From assembly GCA_025923195.1 (NCBI GenBank), contig JAICGJ010000054.1, positions 1 through 32,129 of the forward strand: a stretch of DNA of 32,129 bases, written 5' to 3'. A program made the translations under genes and the position numbers. How positions within the stretch are numbered: the first letter of the stretch is position 1; each line of letters starts with the position of its first letter. Below the pieces are notes generated by a model, which saw nothing but the letters and a program-made list of their open reading frames with translations, was not told the DNA's origin and made no database searches. Shown here in pieces: positions 16,231 through 24,508 of this stretch. Source of the stretch: Chryseolinea sp. (GTDB lineage Bacteria; Bacteroidota; Bacteroidia; Cytophagales; Cyclobacteriaceae).

Positions 16231-16361
16231 ATGGAGATCCTCATTAATATCCCTGGCGCTTACCTTCATATAAAAGATGAAATGTTTGAGTGCGGTTTAC
16301 CAAAGAAGGTAAAGAGGAGAAACAACAGATGGCCACCCATAAGGTGACTTCTATTGTACTA
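16231..16361 (+). pseudogene. cas1: N-terminal remnant of cas1 (CRISPR integrase), frameshifted
   Basis: The ATG at 16231 opens MEILINIPGAYLHIKDEMFE. One G appears to be missing after the GAG at 16288-16290. The next frame continues VRFTKEGKEEKQQMATHKV and TSIVL, ending near 16361. The motifs G-x-Y-L-x-x-K-D-x-M-F-E-V-R, then HKV-x-S-I-V-L, match the first beta-strand domain of Cas1 proteins. After SIVL the expected continuation (a segment leading into the helical domain) is absent, and both frames soon stop. Only about 44 of some 330 residues remain, so no catalytic residue is present. It begins 51 bases after the transposase stop. The Cas6-like tail before the transposase supports a destroyed CRISPR-Cas locus. 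Confidence 0.65.
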
Positions 16362-16432
16362 CAGAATAGGCACAATTCTACAATTCTGTTGTTCAACTGT
16401 CTTCTATTTTAGTACCGCTAGCCCAATAGTAA

Positions 16433-17200
16433 ATGGAAATTCTAAAAAAGGCCGGAAGGTTAGTTTTTGCCATAGGTATTGCAGGTCTCGGTCTACAACA
16501 ATTTTTTTTTCACGGGTTCAGACCGGTATTTATTCCTGCCTGGCCGTCATGGATGCCCGAACCTCAACTCTTCATTTACCTTAGTGGTGTAGGTTTAATT
16601 ATTGCCAGCCTTTTTATTGTTTTTAATTTCCAACCCAGGAAGACGAGCCTTATTCTGGGATGCGTCTTTCTTGCATTACTTATCTTATTTCATATTCCAT
16701 TTCATGTAGTCCAAAGGAATACATCGCTGGGCTCCTGGACGAACACATTCAAAATCCTTGCATTTTCAGGATCTTGCTTCGTTCTCGCAAGTTCCCTTCC
16801 AGATGACACAGATAAACGCAGAACATTTCTTGAAAAATTAATACCAATGGGGCGAATATTCTTTGGTATTATGATGTTCGTCTTTGGCATCGATCATTTT
16901 CTTTACTATCAATTCGTGGAGACGCTCGTTCCACGTTGGATACCCTGGCCGTTGTTCTGGACTTACTTTGCAGGCATAGCCTTAATCGGCTCTGGAATTT
17001 CATTCATCTTTAAAATCAAAGTAAAATTGATTGGTATCCTGACGGCCATTATGCTTTTCGCCTGGTTTTTAATTCTGCATATTCCGCGGGCCGCACTGAT
17101 GCCGTCGGAGGCTGATAATGGCAATGAAATTACCAGCGTTTTTCAAGCCTTCGCTTTTAGCGGAATCGCATTATTGATAGCATTTGATTCTGATACTTGA
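16433..17200 (+). CDS. DoxX-like integral membrane protein (duplicated four-helix unit)
   Basis: A 255-residue, very hydrophobic protein with about eight membrane segments in two similar halves. Each half starts with a GR-x-x-F-x-x-G(I/M) helix (KKAGRLVFAIGIAGLGLQQF and IPMGRIFFGIMMFVFGIDHF). A re-entrant-looking segment with P-x-W-x-P follows (PVFIPAWPSWMPEPQLFIY and TLVPRWIPWPLFWTYFAGIA), then two further helices. This is the DoxX/DoxD-like fold seen in many Bacteroidota membrane proteins. No catalytic residues or cofactor site are evident and the role is unknown. It stands alone after the decayed CRISPR remnant, with about 70 bases of leader. Confidence 0.8.
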   Translation: MEILKKAGRLVFAIGIAGLGLQQFFFHGFRPVFIPAWPSWMPEPQLFIYLSGVGLIIASLFIVFNFQPRKTSLILGCVFLALLILFHIPFHVVQRNTSLGSWTNTFKILAFSGSCFVLASSLPDDTDKRRTFLEKLIPMGRIFFGIMMFVFGIDHFLYYQFVETLVPRWIPWPLFWTYFAGIALIGSGISFIFKIKVKLIGILTAIMLFAWFLILHIPRAALMPSEADNGNEITSVFQAFAFSGIALLIAFDSDT

Positions 17201-17421
17201 ATCCCGTAAAATTTAGTTCAACCAGTTCGACATTATACCTCATCACGGGGTAATTGTCTTCTAGGAATAGAGATAAGGATCTATACTTGCCGGGAACCGC
17301 CGCTAATAGAGCTCACCATGCAAAAAAGAGTGTATTGCCTGGCGCAGACAGCCCTTAAAATTGTCATATATGCCACCTTTCAAAGCAACTTTTACCCTCG
17401 ATTTTTACAACAAAAATCATC

Positions 17422-17881
17422 ATGGCAAAGCAAAAATTTGAGACCACGATCTTAATCAGTGGCAAAACGGCTACCGGAATACGCGTGCCCGACGATATCG
17501 TAGAAAAGTTGGGCGCTGGGAAAAAACCTCCCGTTAAGATCACGATTAACAATAATTACACCTATCGTAGTACTGTTGCAGTGATGAACGGAGCATTCAT
17601 GGTGAGTGTAAGTTCCGACGTCAGAGAAAAAGCCGGTGTGCAAGGCGGCGATAAAGTAATCGTCGACATTGAGCTTGACACCGAACCAAGAGAAGTAACT
17701 ATCCCACCCGACTTCAAGAAAGCCCTGGATAAAAAATACATCTGCGAAAAAATCTTATGAAAGTCTCTCCTATAGTCGTAGGAAAAACTATGTATACCTG
17801 ATTGAGCAGGCAAAGACAGAGGAAACAAGACAAAAGAGGATTGACAAAGCTATTGCAGATCTCAAGGTTGGTAAAACCTGA
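17422..17881 (+). pseudogene. DUF1905 / YdeI-OmpD-associated protein, single frameshift at an A-run
   Basis: The frame from 17422 encodes a DUF1905 beta-barrel domain (ISGKTATGIRVPDDIVEKLG … PVKITINNNYTYRSTVAVMN … VQGGDKVIVDIELD) and the start of the YdeI part (PREVTIPPDFKKALDK). It then stops at 17760. Removing one A from the six-A run at 17731-17736 lets the frame continue as NTSAKKSYESLSYSRRKNYV … LIEQAKTEETRQKRIDKAIA … and end with a TGA at 17879-17881. This is exactly the expected YdeI-type C-terminal helix pair. The full product would be about 152 residues. As given, the protein lacks its C-terminal third. Sequencing error, a recent mutation, or slippage on the A-run are all possible. 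Confidence 0.82.
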
Positions 17882-17977
17882 AGCATGCGACAGAACCAGT
17901 GTTTTGCAAAGATTATATGACTGTAAACATGCAAGGATTACCAATGTATTTGTAGCATTGTAAGGCCTCGTGCATTT

Positions 17978-20362
17978 CTATTCATTCCTCAGGCTATCCG
18001 TCGGATTCGCTAAAGCGGCCTTTAGAGATTGAACGCCCACAGTAACAGCGGCAAACAACAAAGCGAGCATGGCGGAAAAGACAAAGACCCAGGCATTGTC
18101 TGCTAGGTTTATACGGTTAACGAATCCTTGCAGCCACTTATCCATGAAATAGTATCCGATCGGACATGCGATCAACCCAGCAACTACGACCAAAATTATA
18201 AAGTCTTTCGACAGAAGTGTAGCGATGTTGGCTATCGACGCACCCAATATCTTACGAATGCCAACTTCTTTGGTACGTTGCGCGGAAACAAACATGATCA
18301 GTCCGAGCAGTCCAACGCACCCTATGCTGATAGCTACGAAGGCGAACGCAACGAACAAACGCGAAATTTTCTTTTCCTCTTTGTAAAAAGTGGCGAGCTG
18401 CTGATCTAAAAAATCATAGGTGAAGTAATATTCAGGAAAAGCGGCCTTCCACTGTTTTTCAAAATGATTGATAGCTTCCTTGGCATGACGCATATCAATT
18501 TTTACTGAAACTTTCTGAAAGTGGGCTTCCTCGCGGGTGATCAATACCGGATGCATTCCTTCGTGCAGACTGACAGTTTGAAAATCTTCTACAACTCCTA
18601 CGATAGTTGCCCGTTTACCCGAATATTCGATTACCTCTCCGACAGCTTTCTCCGGTTTGTCCAGTCCTAATTCCCTCGTCAGGCTTTCATTGACGATTAC
18701 ATTTAACCCTGAATCTCCTTCAATCGTGTTTGCTCCCGCGATTGTCCGGATATCAAACATCTTTAAATAGACAGAGTCGACCAGTTTTACTTCAACAGAA
18801 GATTCATCGGGCATCGATTTGTATTTAAATCCAGTCCACCATTTATTAATTGTAGTAGAAGGCGTATTCAGCGAAAAACTCACATTTTTTATTTCCGGAT
18901 ATTGTAAAAGTCCGTTTCGCAAGGCTGAGAGCCTCGATTTGTCCGGCCGGGGAAGATCAGCTGTAAGCACTGCTTCTTTGGTGAAGCCCAGAGGCTGCGA
19001 TTCGAAATAATCAGTTTGACGAACCGTTATCAAAGTGCATATGATCAACACCTGCGTTATGATGAACTGAAAGGTGATTAATCCTTTCCGAATAAAAATT
19101 CCTTTTAGCCCCATTGATATCGGCGCATTTTTTAGAGCTTCAACCGGTCTAAAGCCCGAAAGAACAAATGCAGGATAAAAACCTGATAGCAGCGTTACGG
19201 CCACCAGTATTATCAGCATCAGAAAAAGTGTATCAGGTTGTGTCAACGTCTCCTGACTTAAGGGTATGTCCGTATACTGCTTCGATAAAATGGTCAACTG
19301 ATTGACGAGGACAAAAGATATAAGCATAGATACCAGCGTAACAATAAATGCCTCCCCCAGAAATTGAAGAATGAGATTTTTCCTGTCGCTACCGAGGGAC
19401 TTGCGAATGCCCACCTCCTTCGCTCGGCGTATGGCCTGTGCGCTGGCCAGGTTGGTAAAGTTGATGCAAGCGATAAGAAGTATGAAAATTCCAATGATAC
19501 GCAGCGTATTGATCGCGTCCGGAGAGATGATGCGCTTGTTATAATTATCACCGATAAAGTGAATGTCACTTAGGTGCATTGCACTGAACGCCCTGTACTT
19601 TTCGGCGTACTCTTTGCCAAGTCGTCTTTCTATCAGACTTTTGAATTTTGGCTTTAACACTGCTGGGTCAACGCCTTTTTTCAACAGAACATAGGTATGA
19701 TAATAGGAATTCCAACCTTCGAAATTATCAGGGTCATATGCACCTTGCTTTTTTTCGATTGTAGCATGTGAAACCGCTATTTGAATTGGGAAATCAGAAT
19801 TGACAGGCGGATCCTCAATGATTCCGGTGACAATGAGATCATCTTCATTATTCAGACGTATAGCCTTGCCCAATGCATCACCTTTGAAGTATTGGTTTGC
19901 CAGCGACTCGGTTATTACAACTTTGTTGGGTCCACCCAGCGACGTCTCCGCTGTTCCATGTAGCCAAACAAAATCAAAGATTCTAAAAAACTGAGGCTGC
20001 ACAAGATACGTTTCGGGGATTCTGGCCAACTCGCGATTGATCTCAATTTGTGTCTTGTCAGGATTTAATTTAAGGATGGTCGCAACTTCTTCGAACTCTG
20101 TAAATTCGGCACGCAGCGCGGGTGCTAATCCCGTCGGCGAACCCATGTCATGATCCTCTTCCTCTCCAGGCCCGCCTGAATTTATACGATAGATCCGATC
20201 GGCCTGAGCATGGTATTGGTCATAACTCAATTCGAATTTTACAATAAGAAAAATAAAAAGCGCGCAGGTGATGCCGAGCGTTAGCCCTACAATGTTGATC
20301 AAAGAGTAAGTTGCGTATCGCCGAAGGTTGCGTATGGAAATGGTCAAAAAGTTTCTAAGCAT
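17978..20362 (-). CDS. FtsX-domain ABC transporter permease (MacB-like)
   Basis: The protein is about 794 residues from the Met at 20362 (MLRNFLTISIRNLRRYATYS), the canonical opening of Bacteroidota FtsX permeases. The open frame runs back to 20398, but those 12 residues are unlike the family. The order is: helix 1 (NIVGLTLGITCALFIFLIVK), a MacB_PCD periplasmic domain, FtsX domain 1 with RRAKEVGIRKSLGSDRKN, a GFYPAFVLSGF turn, a second periplasmic domain, and FtsX domain 2 with QRTKEVGIRKILGASIAN. It ends in DSLRNE, like the two permeases at 1-4156 (SLRSE). It lacks the prefix domain of the 1547 gene. No ATPase or membrane-fusion partner is nearby, so the substrate cannot be named. It is divergently oriented from the LamG gene. 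Confidence 0.93.
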   Translation of the reverse strand: MLRNFLTISIRNLRRYATYSLINIVGLTLGITCALFIFLIVKFELSYDQYHAQADRIYRINSGGPGEEEDHDMGSPTGLAPALRAEFTEFEEVATILKLNPDKTQIEINRELARIPETYLVQPQFFRIFDFVWLHGTAETSLGGPNKVVITESLANQYFKGDALGKAIRLNNEDDLIVTGIIEDPPVNSDFPIQIAVSHATIEKKQGAYDPDNFEGWNSYYHTYVLLKKGVDPAVLKPKFKSLIERRLGKEYAEKYRAFSAMHLSDIHFIGDNYNKRIISPDAINTLRIIGIFILLIACINFTNLASAQAIRRAKEVGIRKSLGSDRKNLILQFLGEAFIVTLVSMLISFVLVNQLTILSKQYTDIPLSQETLTQPDTLFLMLIILVAVTLLSGFYPAFVLSGFRPVEALKNAPISMGLKGIFIRKGLITFQFIITQVLIICTLITVRQTDYFESQPLGFTKEAVLTADLPRPDKSRLSALRNGLLQYPEIKNVSFSLNTPSTTINKWWTGFKYKSMPDESSVEVKLVDSVYLKMFDIRTIAGANTIEGDSGLNVIVNESLTRELGLDKPEKAVGEVIEYSGKRATIVGVVEDFQTVSLHEGMHPVLITREEAHFQKVSVKIDMRHAKEAINHFEKQWKAAFPEYYFTYDFLDQQLATFYKEEKKISRLFVAFAFVAISIGCVGLLGLIMFVSAQRTKEVGIRKILGASIANIATLLSKDFIILVVVAGLIACPIGYYFMDKWLQGFVNRINLADNAWVFVFSAMLALLFAAVTVGVQSLKAALANPTDSLRNE

Positions 20363-20584
20363 AGGTTCAAATGTGAATTGGAAACCGGTCCGATTCAATT
20401 ATCGGTCCAATGCAAATATGCCCGATGTGGAGCGAAATCTCCAGGCCATTCCGAACATCTGCACGGGTATGGACTATTTTGTCCGGACGCGGACTGTGTA
20501 AAGTTAGGACTGAGCTCATGAGGTCATTTCAAAGATTCAATGCAACAATCGAAGAATTTCGCTAACACTGCATCGCAAAAACAC

Positions 20585-20592
20585 TATTTTTG
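20585..20592 (+). promoter_or_regulatory. Possible -7 element of the LamG gene
   Basis: TATTTTTG fits TAnnTTTG and lies 15 bases before the ATG at 20608. That would give a very short leader. No TTG is present at the expected -33 distance. Confidence 0.3.
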
Positions 20593-20607
20593 CTACATCC
20601 CACACCT

Positions 20608-21531
20608 ATGAAAACCGGAATAATACAATCATCCTCGTTCAGTTTTCTCATCCTCTTTTTTTCTTCTGACATTGCCGTCGACATAGAGGAAACATTCAAT
20701 GTAACTGAGAATATGATTCCTTCATCGCAAGTCTCCGCACTATCAGAAGCACTCACCTTTCACGCTTCATTTGATGAGGGACCTGACGCTGACTTCGGCA
20801 AGGGCGATAAGAAAATTTACTCAGGGAATTTTAAAGGCAGCCGCGCGCAGGACGAAATCCCGACAACATCCGGATTGGGAACCCCACCCTTATCCATAGT
20901 GAAGGAAAAAGGCAAGTATGGGGATGCTCTGGAATTCAAAAAAGATAATAGCCATGTAGTATTTTACAAGCTGGAAAAAAACATTCAATACGCCGAAAAG
21001 GATTTCAAAGGAACGCTTTCACTGTGGATGAACCTAGACCCAAGTGAGATCCCGGAAAAATATTGTGATCCATTACAAATCACCGATAAGTACTATGCGA
21101 GCGATGCTATTTGGATAGATATCACTAAGAATGACGTACCGCCAGACTTGCGCTTAGGCGTGCTGGGGGACGAGCGGGTTTGGGACGTCAGCAAACGCCA
21201 AGGTGCAAGCGAAGAATTTTTCTGGCATCTCCTCAAAATCTCCGATCCACCTTTTCAAAAAGGAAAATGGACTCACGTGGTGGTGACTTGGGAACTAAAC
21301 GGATCTGACATAGGCACGGCAAAATTGTATTTGGATGGGCAGTATCGCGGACGGTCCGGACCGATAAGAGAACCTTTTCGTTGGGATGTATCGAAGGTCA
21401 CTATGCGGTTGGGGACGGGTCACTACATTGGTTTAATGGACGATATTGCGATATTCCATAAGGTACTCACAGCAGATGAAGTAAAGACGTTGTACAATTT
21501 GAAAACCGGCGCTTCGGAACTGCACCCTTGA
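20608..21531 (+). CDS. Exported LamG/concanavalin-like jellyroll domain protein
   Basis: About 307 residues. The ATG at 20608 is chosen over the upstream TTG at 20590 because it starts a signal-like segment (MKTGIIQSSSFSFLILFFSS). Residues of about 50-300 form a LamG-like fold, with LTFHASFDEG at its start, GTLSLWMNLDPSE, KGKWTHVVVTWELNG, AKLYLDGQYRG and YIGLMDDIAIFHKVLTADEV at the end. These are the hallmark strands of laminin-G-like domains in Bacteroidota polysaccharide-associated proteins. It probably binds or accompanies a carbohydrate-active enzyme; no catalytic domain is present. It lies upstream of other secreted genes (21921, 22767), but the 390-base gap suggests a separate transcript. 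Confidence 0.83.
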   Translation: MKTGIIQSSSFSFLILFFSSDIAVDIEETFNVTENMIPSSQVSALSEALTFHASFDEGPDADFGKGDKKIYSGNFKGSRAQDEIPTTSGLGTPPLSIVKEKGKYGDALEFKKDNSHVVFYKLEKNIQYAEKDFKGTLSLWMNLDPSEIPEKYCDPLQITDKYYASDAIWIDITKNDVPPDLRLGVLGDERVWDVSKRQGASEEFFWHLLKISDPPFQKGKWTHVVVTWELNGSDIGTAKLYLDGQYRGRSGPIREPFRWDVSKVTMRLGTGHYIGLMDDIAIFHKVLTADEVKTLYNLKTGASELHP

Positions 21532-21920
21532 AATAATTCCAAAGAAACCCAGTCGAAACGGGTCGGTTCGCATGTAGACGAAGCGTTATCCAATCTTTCG
21601 TTGAGTTATGGCAGCCTGAGCGTAAGTAGCGTGCACCCATTCTGCTTGACATTTGCTATAGGTTTGGGAATGAATTATCGGGTCATGATTTGTCTCTTAA
21701 GAAACACGCACATGGTAGAACCTGACGCACACATCCACACGGCGACCGGGAAGTAAGAATTCAGTGCATATTAGCGCGTACTATGTGCCATCCTGATCGT
21801 TAACTAACTCCTCCTGTGGCCTAATGTCCGCTCAACACTTTGACGAACTTAGGATTTGCAATTGTTAGCTTTAGCATTAACTTTATCTACAACCAATGCT
21901 GACTCTATAGCTACATTCAC
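21532..21920. other. 389-base gap with no recognised feature
   Basis: No frame on either strand shows a signal peptide, a known motif or family-like sequence, and no clear hairpin or repeat was found. It may hold the promoter of the 21921 gene, but no full TTG-N19-TAnnTTTG match is seen. Confidence 0.5.
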
Positions 21921-22721
21921 ATGATCAAAACTTCATTAACATTGTGGATGATGATAACAACGGGTATTCTTTATTCTCAGGGAATTAAAATGAGCGACGT
22001 TCTCATCATCAGCCATCCTGAACTGAAACAGGATGTGGACCCGAAAACATTTCAATCGTTTATCACCGACCAACTTTTTCCCGAATTGAGTAAAAATGGC
22101 GTCGGAACATCTTACCACTTGTTTAAGGCTGACCGCGGAAACGAAAAAGGAAAATTTCTTTTGGTTAGAGCTATCGAAAAATCAAAGGGCGGTAAATCGG
22201 CAGGCGCGGGAAGCCCAGTTGATCTTGTAGGGTCTGGAAACGAAGGGCTCGAGGTCTTGGTCAGCAATCCCCAGGCCTTTACAGAATACCACCTTATTGG
22301 TGCTGACATGATCGGATCATTACCCAACTCGGGAATTTTGGGGCTGCATTATATAAAAGTTAAAAAGGAGCGGGCGGCGGATTTTGAAAAATTTGTTGTG
22401 GACAAGTTACATCCCGCCGTTAGCAAACTGTTTCCTGACATGCAGCTGCTCTATTATAAAGCCGTTGCTGGAGAAAATTCGGGATCCTATTTAACCATCT
22501 TTACCATTGATTCACCTAAGGCGCGTGACAAATATTGGCCGGAAGGCGCTCCCGAAACCGATGTGCTAAAAAAAACCTTCAAACCGCTTGAGGGCCTGGC
22601 AAAGGAACTCGGAACTTACCTCGTTGAAGGTTCATATCTGGAGCCGTCATCGGGAGGAGCAGCAGCTTATTGGGAAAGCAAGGTATGGACCGATTTTATC
22701 CATTCCCGCTTCCTTCAATAA
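21921..22721 (+). CDS. Exported protein with two dimeric alpha/beta-barrel-like repeats
   Basis: A 266-residue protein with a signal peptide (MIKTSLTLWMMITTGILYSQ). The mature part looks like an internal duplication. Around residues 28-90 the pattern F-x-x-F-x-x-D-x-L-x-P-x-x-S-K appears (FQSFITDQLFPELSKNG), followed by Y-x-x-x-K-A-x-x-G. Around 150-210 it recurs (FEKFVVDKLHPAVSKLF … LLYYKAVAGENSGSYLTIF). This strand-helix-strand layout resembles ferredoxin-like dimeric alpha/beta barrels (ABM/EthD type), here fused in tandem. No catalytic residue can be named. The gene lies 45 bases before the DUF1080 gene in the same direction, so the two are probably co-transcribed. Confidence 0.7.
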   Translation: MIKTSLTLWMMITTGILYSQGIKMSDVLIISHPELKQDVDPKTFQSFITDQLFPELSKNGVGTSYHLFKADRGNEKGKFLLVRAIEKSKGGKSAGAGSPVDLVGSGNEGLEVLVSNPQAFTEYHLIGADMIGSLPNSGILGLHYIKVKKERAADFEKFVVDKLHPAVSKLFPDMQLLYYKAVAGENSGSYLTIFTIDSPKARDKYWPEGAPETDVLKKTFKPLEGLAKELGTYLVEGSYLEPSSGGAAAYWESKVWTDFIHSRFLQ

Positions 22722-22766
22722 TCTTCATAGGAAAAAAATGAACATAAACAAAAAATTCAAACCCAT

Positions 22767-23504
22767 ATGAAACTTTGCTTTGCCTTTGTCATCTTAATCA
22801 TTATAACTGTACAGGTGTACGCACAGGGAGATAAAGCTCCAAAAGGGTTTACATCTCTCTTCAACGGAAAAGATTTTACAAACTGGAAGGTTCCGGCAGG
22901 CGATAACGGGCATTGGAAAATAGTAAATGGCGTTATAGATTATGATGCCGAAAGCGAAGCAGAGGATAAGAATCTCTGGAGTGAAAAGTCCTATAAGAAT
23001 TTTGAACTGTATGTAGATTGGCGCATTAAGGAAACTCCCTGGAAGAATCCAAATGTGCCACTTATTTTACCGAGCGGACTTCACAAGAAGAACGAAAAAG
23101 GGGAACCTATAACAATGGTAGTACCCGATTCCGATTCGGGAATCTTATTGCGGGGTGTCGGAAAATGCCAGGCGAACATCTGGAACTGGCCCATCGGGTC
23201 TGGCGAAGTCTATGGATACAGAATGGACGAAAAAATGCCACCGGAAGTAAGGCGGGGTGTTACGCCTAAGGTAAATGCCGACAAGAATATCGGAGAATGG
23301 AATACCTTTAAGATCACCATGAAAGGCGACAGAATGACTGTTGAACTGAATGGAATCGTGGTGATTGAAAACGCATTGCTTCCGGAAATACCGGAATCAG
23401 GACCCATCGGGCTGCAACATCATGGATCAAAAAAGGATGGCGAATGGAACAGTCCGCCCAGCCTGGTCCAATTCAAAAACATCTACGTGAAGGAATTAAA
23501 ATAA
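22767..23504 (+). CDS. Exported DUF1080 (3-keto-disaccharide hydrolase-like) protein
   Basis: A 245-residue protein with a signal peptide (MKLCFAFVILIIITVQVYAQ). A single DUF1080 jellyroll domain follows, beginning GFTSLFNGKDFTNWKV and WKIVNGVIDYDAE. It continues through NFELYVDWRIKE, the SGILLRGVGKCQANIWNWPI segment, GEWNTFKITMKGDRMTVELN and GPIGLQHHG. Members of this family include 3-keto-glycoside hydrolases/lyases and many uncharacterised secreted proteins of Bacteroidota and Planctomycetota. Length and motif order are typical. It is probably co-transcribed with the preceding gene and may act on oxidised sugars in the periplasm; the substrate is inferred from the family only. Confidence 0.9.
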   Translation: MKLCFAFVILIIITVQVYAQGDKAPKGFTSLFNGKDFTNWKVPAGDNGHWKIVNGVIDYDAESEAEDKNLWSEKSYKNFELYVDWRIKETPWKNPNVPLILPSGLHKKNEKGEPITMVVPDSDSGILLRGVGKCQANIWNWPIGSGEVYGYRMDEKMPPEVRRGVTPKVNADKNIGEWNTFKITMKGDRMTVELNGIVVIENALLPEIPESGPIGLQHHGSKKDGEWNSPPSLVQFKNIYVKELK

Positions 23505-23599
23505 CAGATCATCGGCCGCCTTTAAGAGACAAGCGTCAGTTATTTGTGCTAGCAGATCTACAAGTTGCCTTTTAGTCTGTAAAGAAGGTTGATTGGGTG

Positions 23600-24187
23600 T
23601 TATTCTTTTGCGATAAGCGGATCCCGGGCGGACTCATTCTTTATTTCTTCTATCTTTTTCTTAGCTTCATTAAACGAATTTTCGATGGTCTGCGCATCAT
23701 TAATGAAAAAGGTATTATCCGGCCCGCTTTCAAATTTTAAATACCACTTGCTCGTGCCTTCCGTTACATAGTATCCAAATTGAAAGCCATCATCAGTGAT
23801 AAACTTATTTTCCACGTAGTCAGGTTTGCTATAAACATCTTTGACGGCCTCACCTTTTAAAGCAGCCAGCGCCTTCATGGCTTCCAGTAAATCTTCGTAC
23901 TCAATAGACGCCGAATTAATGTCGGCCGCGCCTTGTCTTTCGACCAGATAGAAATATTTTGACTCGTCGCCGCTGATCACCTTTCTGATCCTCGTCTGAG
24001 CAGGTTCCCCTAAGAACAACTTAATGCTGGACAGTTTGAAGTCAATGAACTTTGTGATTGTCCCTGTTCTTGAAGCGAATGCCTCCATTTTTGTTTGAGA
24101 GGCGTGCTGCGCATGCTCATCCTGTTGTGCCAAAGAGATATTGATTGAAAGCAAAGTAAGACAAATCAGCGTGGATGTTTTATGCAT
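23600..24187 (-). CDS. Exported protein of unknown function
   Basis: A 195-residue protein with a signal peptide (MHKTSTLICLTLLSINISLA), followed by a His/Gln-rich stretch (QQDEHAQHASQTK). The mature part is mixed alpha/beta: KFIDFKLSSIKLFLGEPAQT, then YFYLVERQGAADINSASIEY, a helix (EDLLEAMKALAALKG), then strands YVENKFITDDGFQFGYYV and KWYLKFESG. It ends in a Lys/Glu-rich helix (IENSFNEAKKKIEEIKNE). I do not recognise a named family. It stands alone on the minus strand, convergent with the DUF1080 gene and divergent from the SusC-like receptor. Confidence 0.8.
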   Translation of the reverse strand: MHKTSTLICLTLLSINISLAQQDEHAQHASQTKMEAFASRTGTITKFIDFKLSSIKLFLGEPAQTRIRKVISGDESKYFYLVERQGAADINSASIEYEDLLEAMKALAALKGEAVKDVYSKPDYVENKFITDDGFQFGYYVTEGTSKWYLKFESGPDNTFFINDAQTIENSFNEAKKKIEEIKNESARDPLIAKE

Positions 24188-24508
24188 AGAATAATTATTA
24201 GGTCACGTTCGGTATAACTGAGCAGAGCTCTTATAAATTCATTCCAGAGAAAGGCTAATAATAAACCGAAACCGGATTATCGTGGAATTGCACTAAAAGT
24301 AGATATTCTATTTAAAAATTCAAACAAAGGCCAGGAACTCCAGGAGTAGCGCCATTCACGCGATCCCGGTATCCTCCTCACGCATAGTTTGAGGGTTCCA
24401 CTAAAACGGTGGTATTGATCACGACAATGGATCTTATTTTCAAGGCTAAACAGCATAGCATCCACCGTTGGAATTTTGTAAAACATCATTATCTTAGGCA
24501 CTGCTATT
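24188..24508. other. 321-base gap between divergent genes, no recognised feature
   Basis: This gap must hold the promoters of the minus-strand exported protein and the SusC-like receptor. TAGTTTG near 24386 is close to a -7 element but lacks one T, and no full match was found. No hairpin, RNA gene or additional reading frame was supported. Confidence 0.45.

Noticed and set aside
16362-16432. Continuation of the Cas1 remnant beyond SIVL
   Set aside because: The following codons (QNRHNSTILL…) do not resemble Cas1 and stop within about 17 codons; no other frame continued the protein.
14441-17421. CRISPR array near the Cas remnants
   Set aside because: No direct repeat of 25-40 bases with regular spacing was found by eye; the only repeats are the REP-like hairpins.
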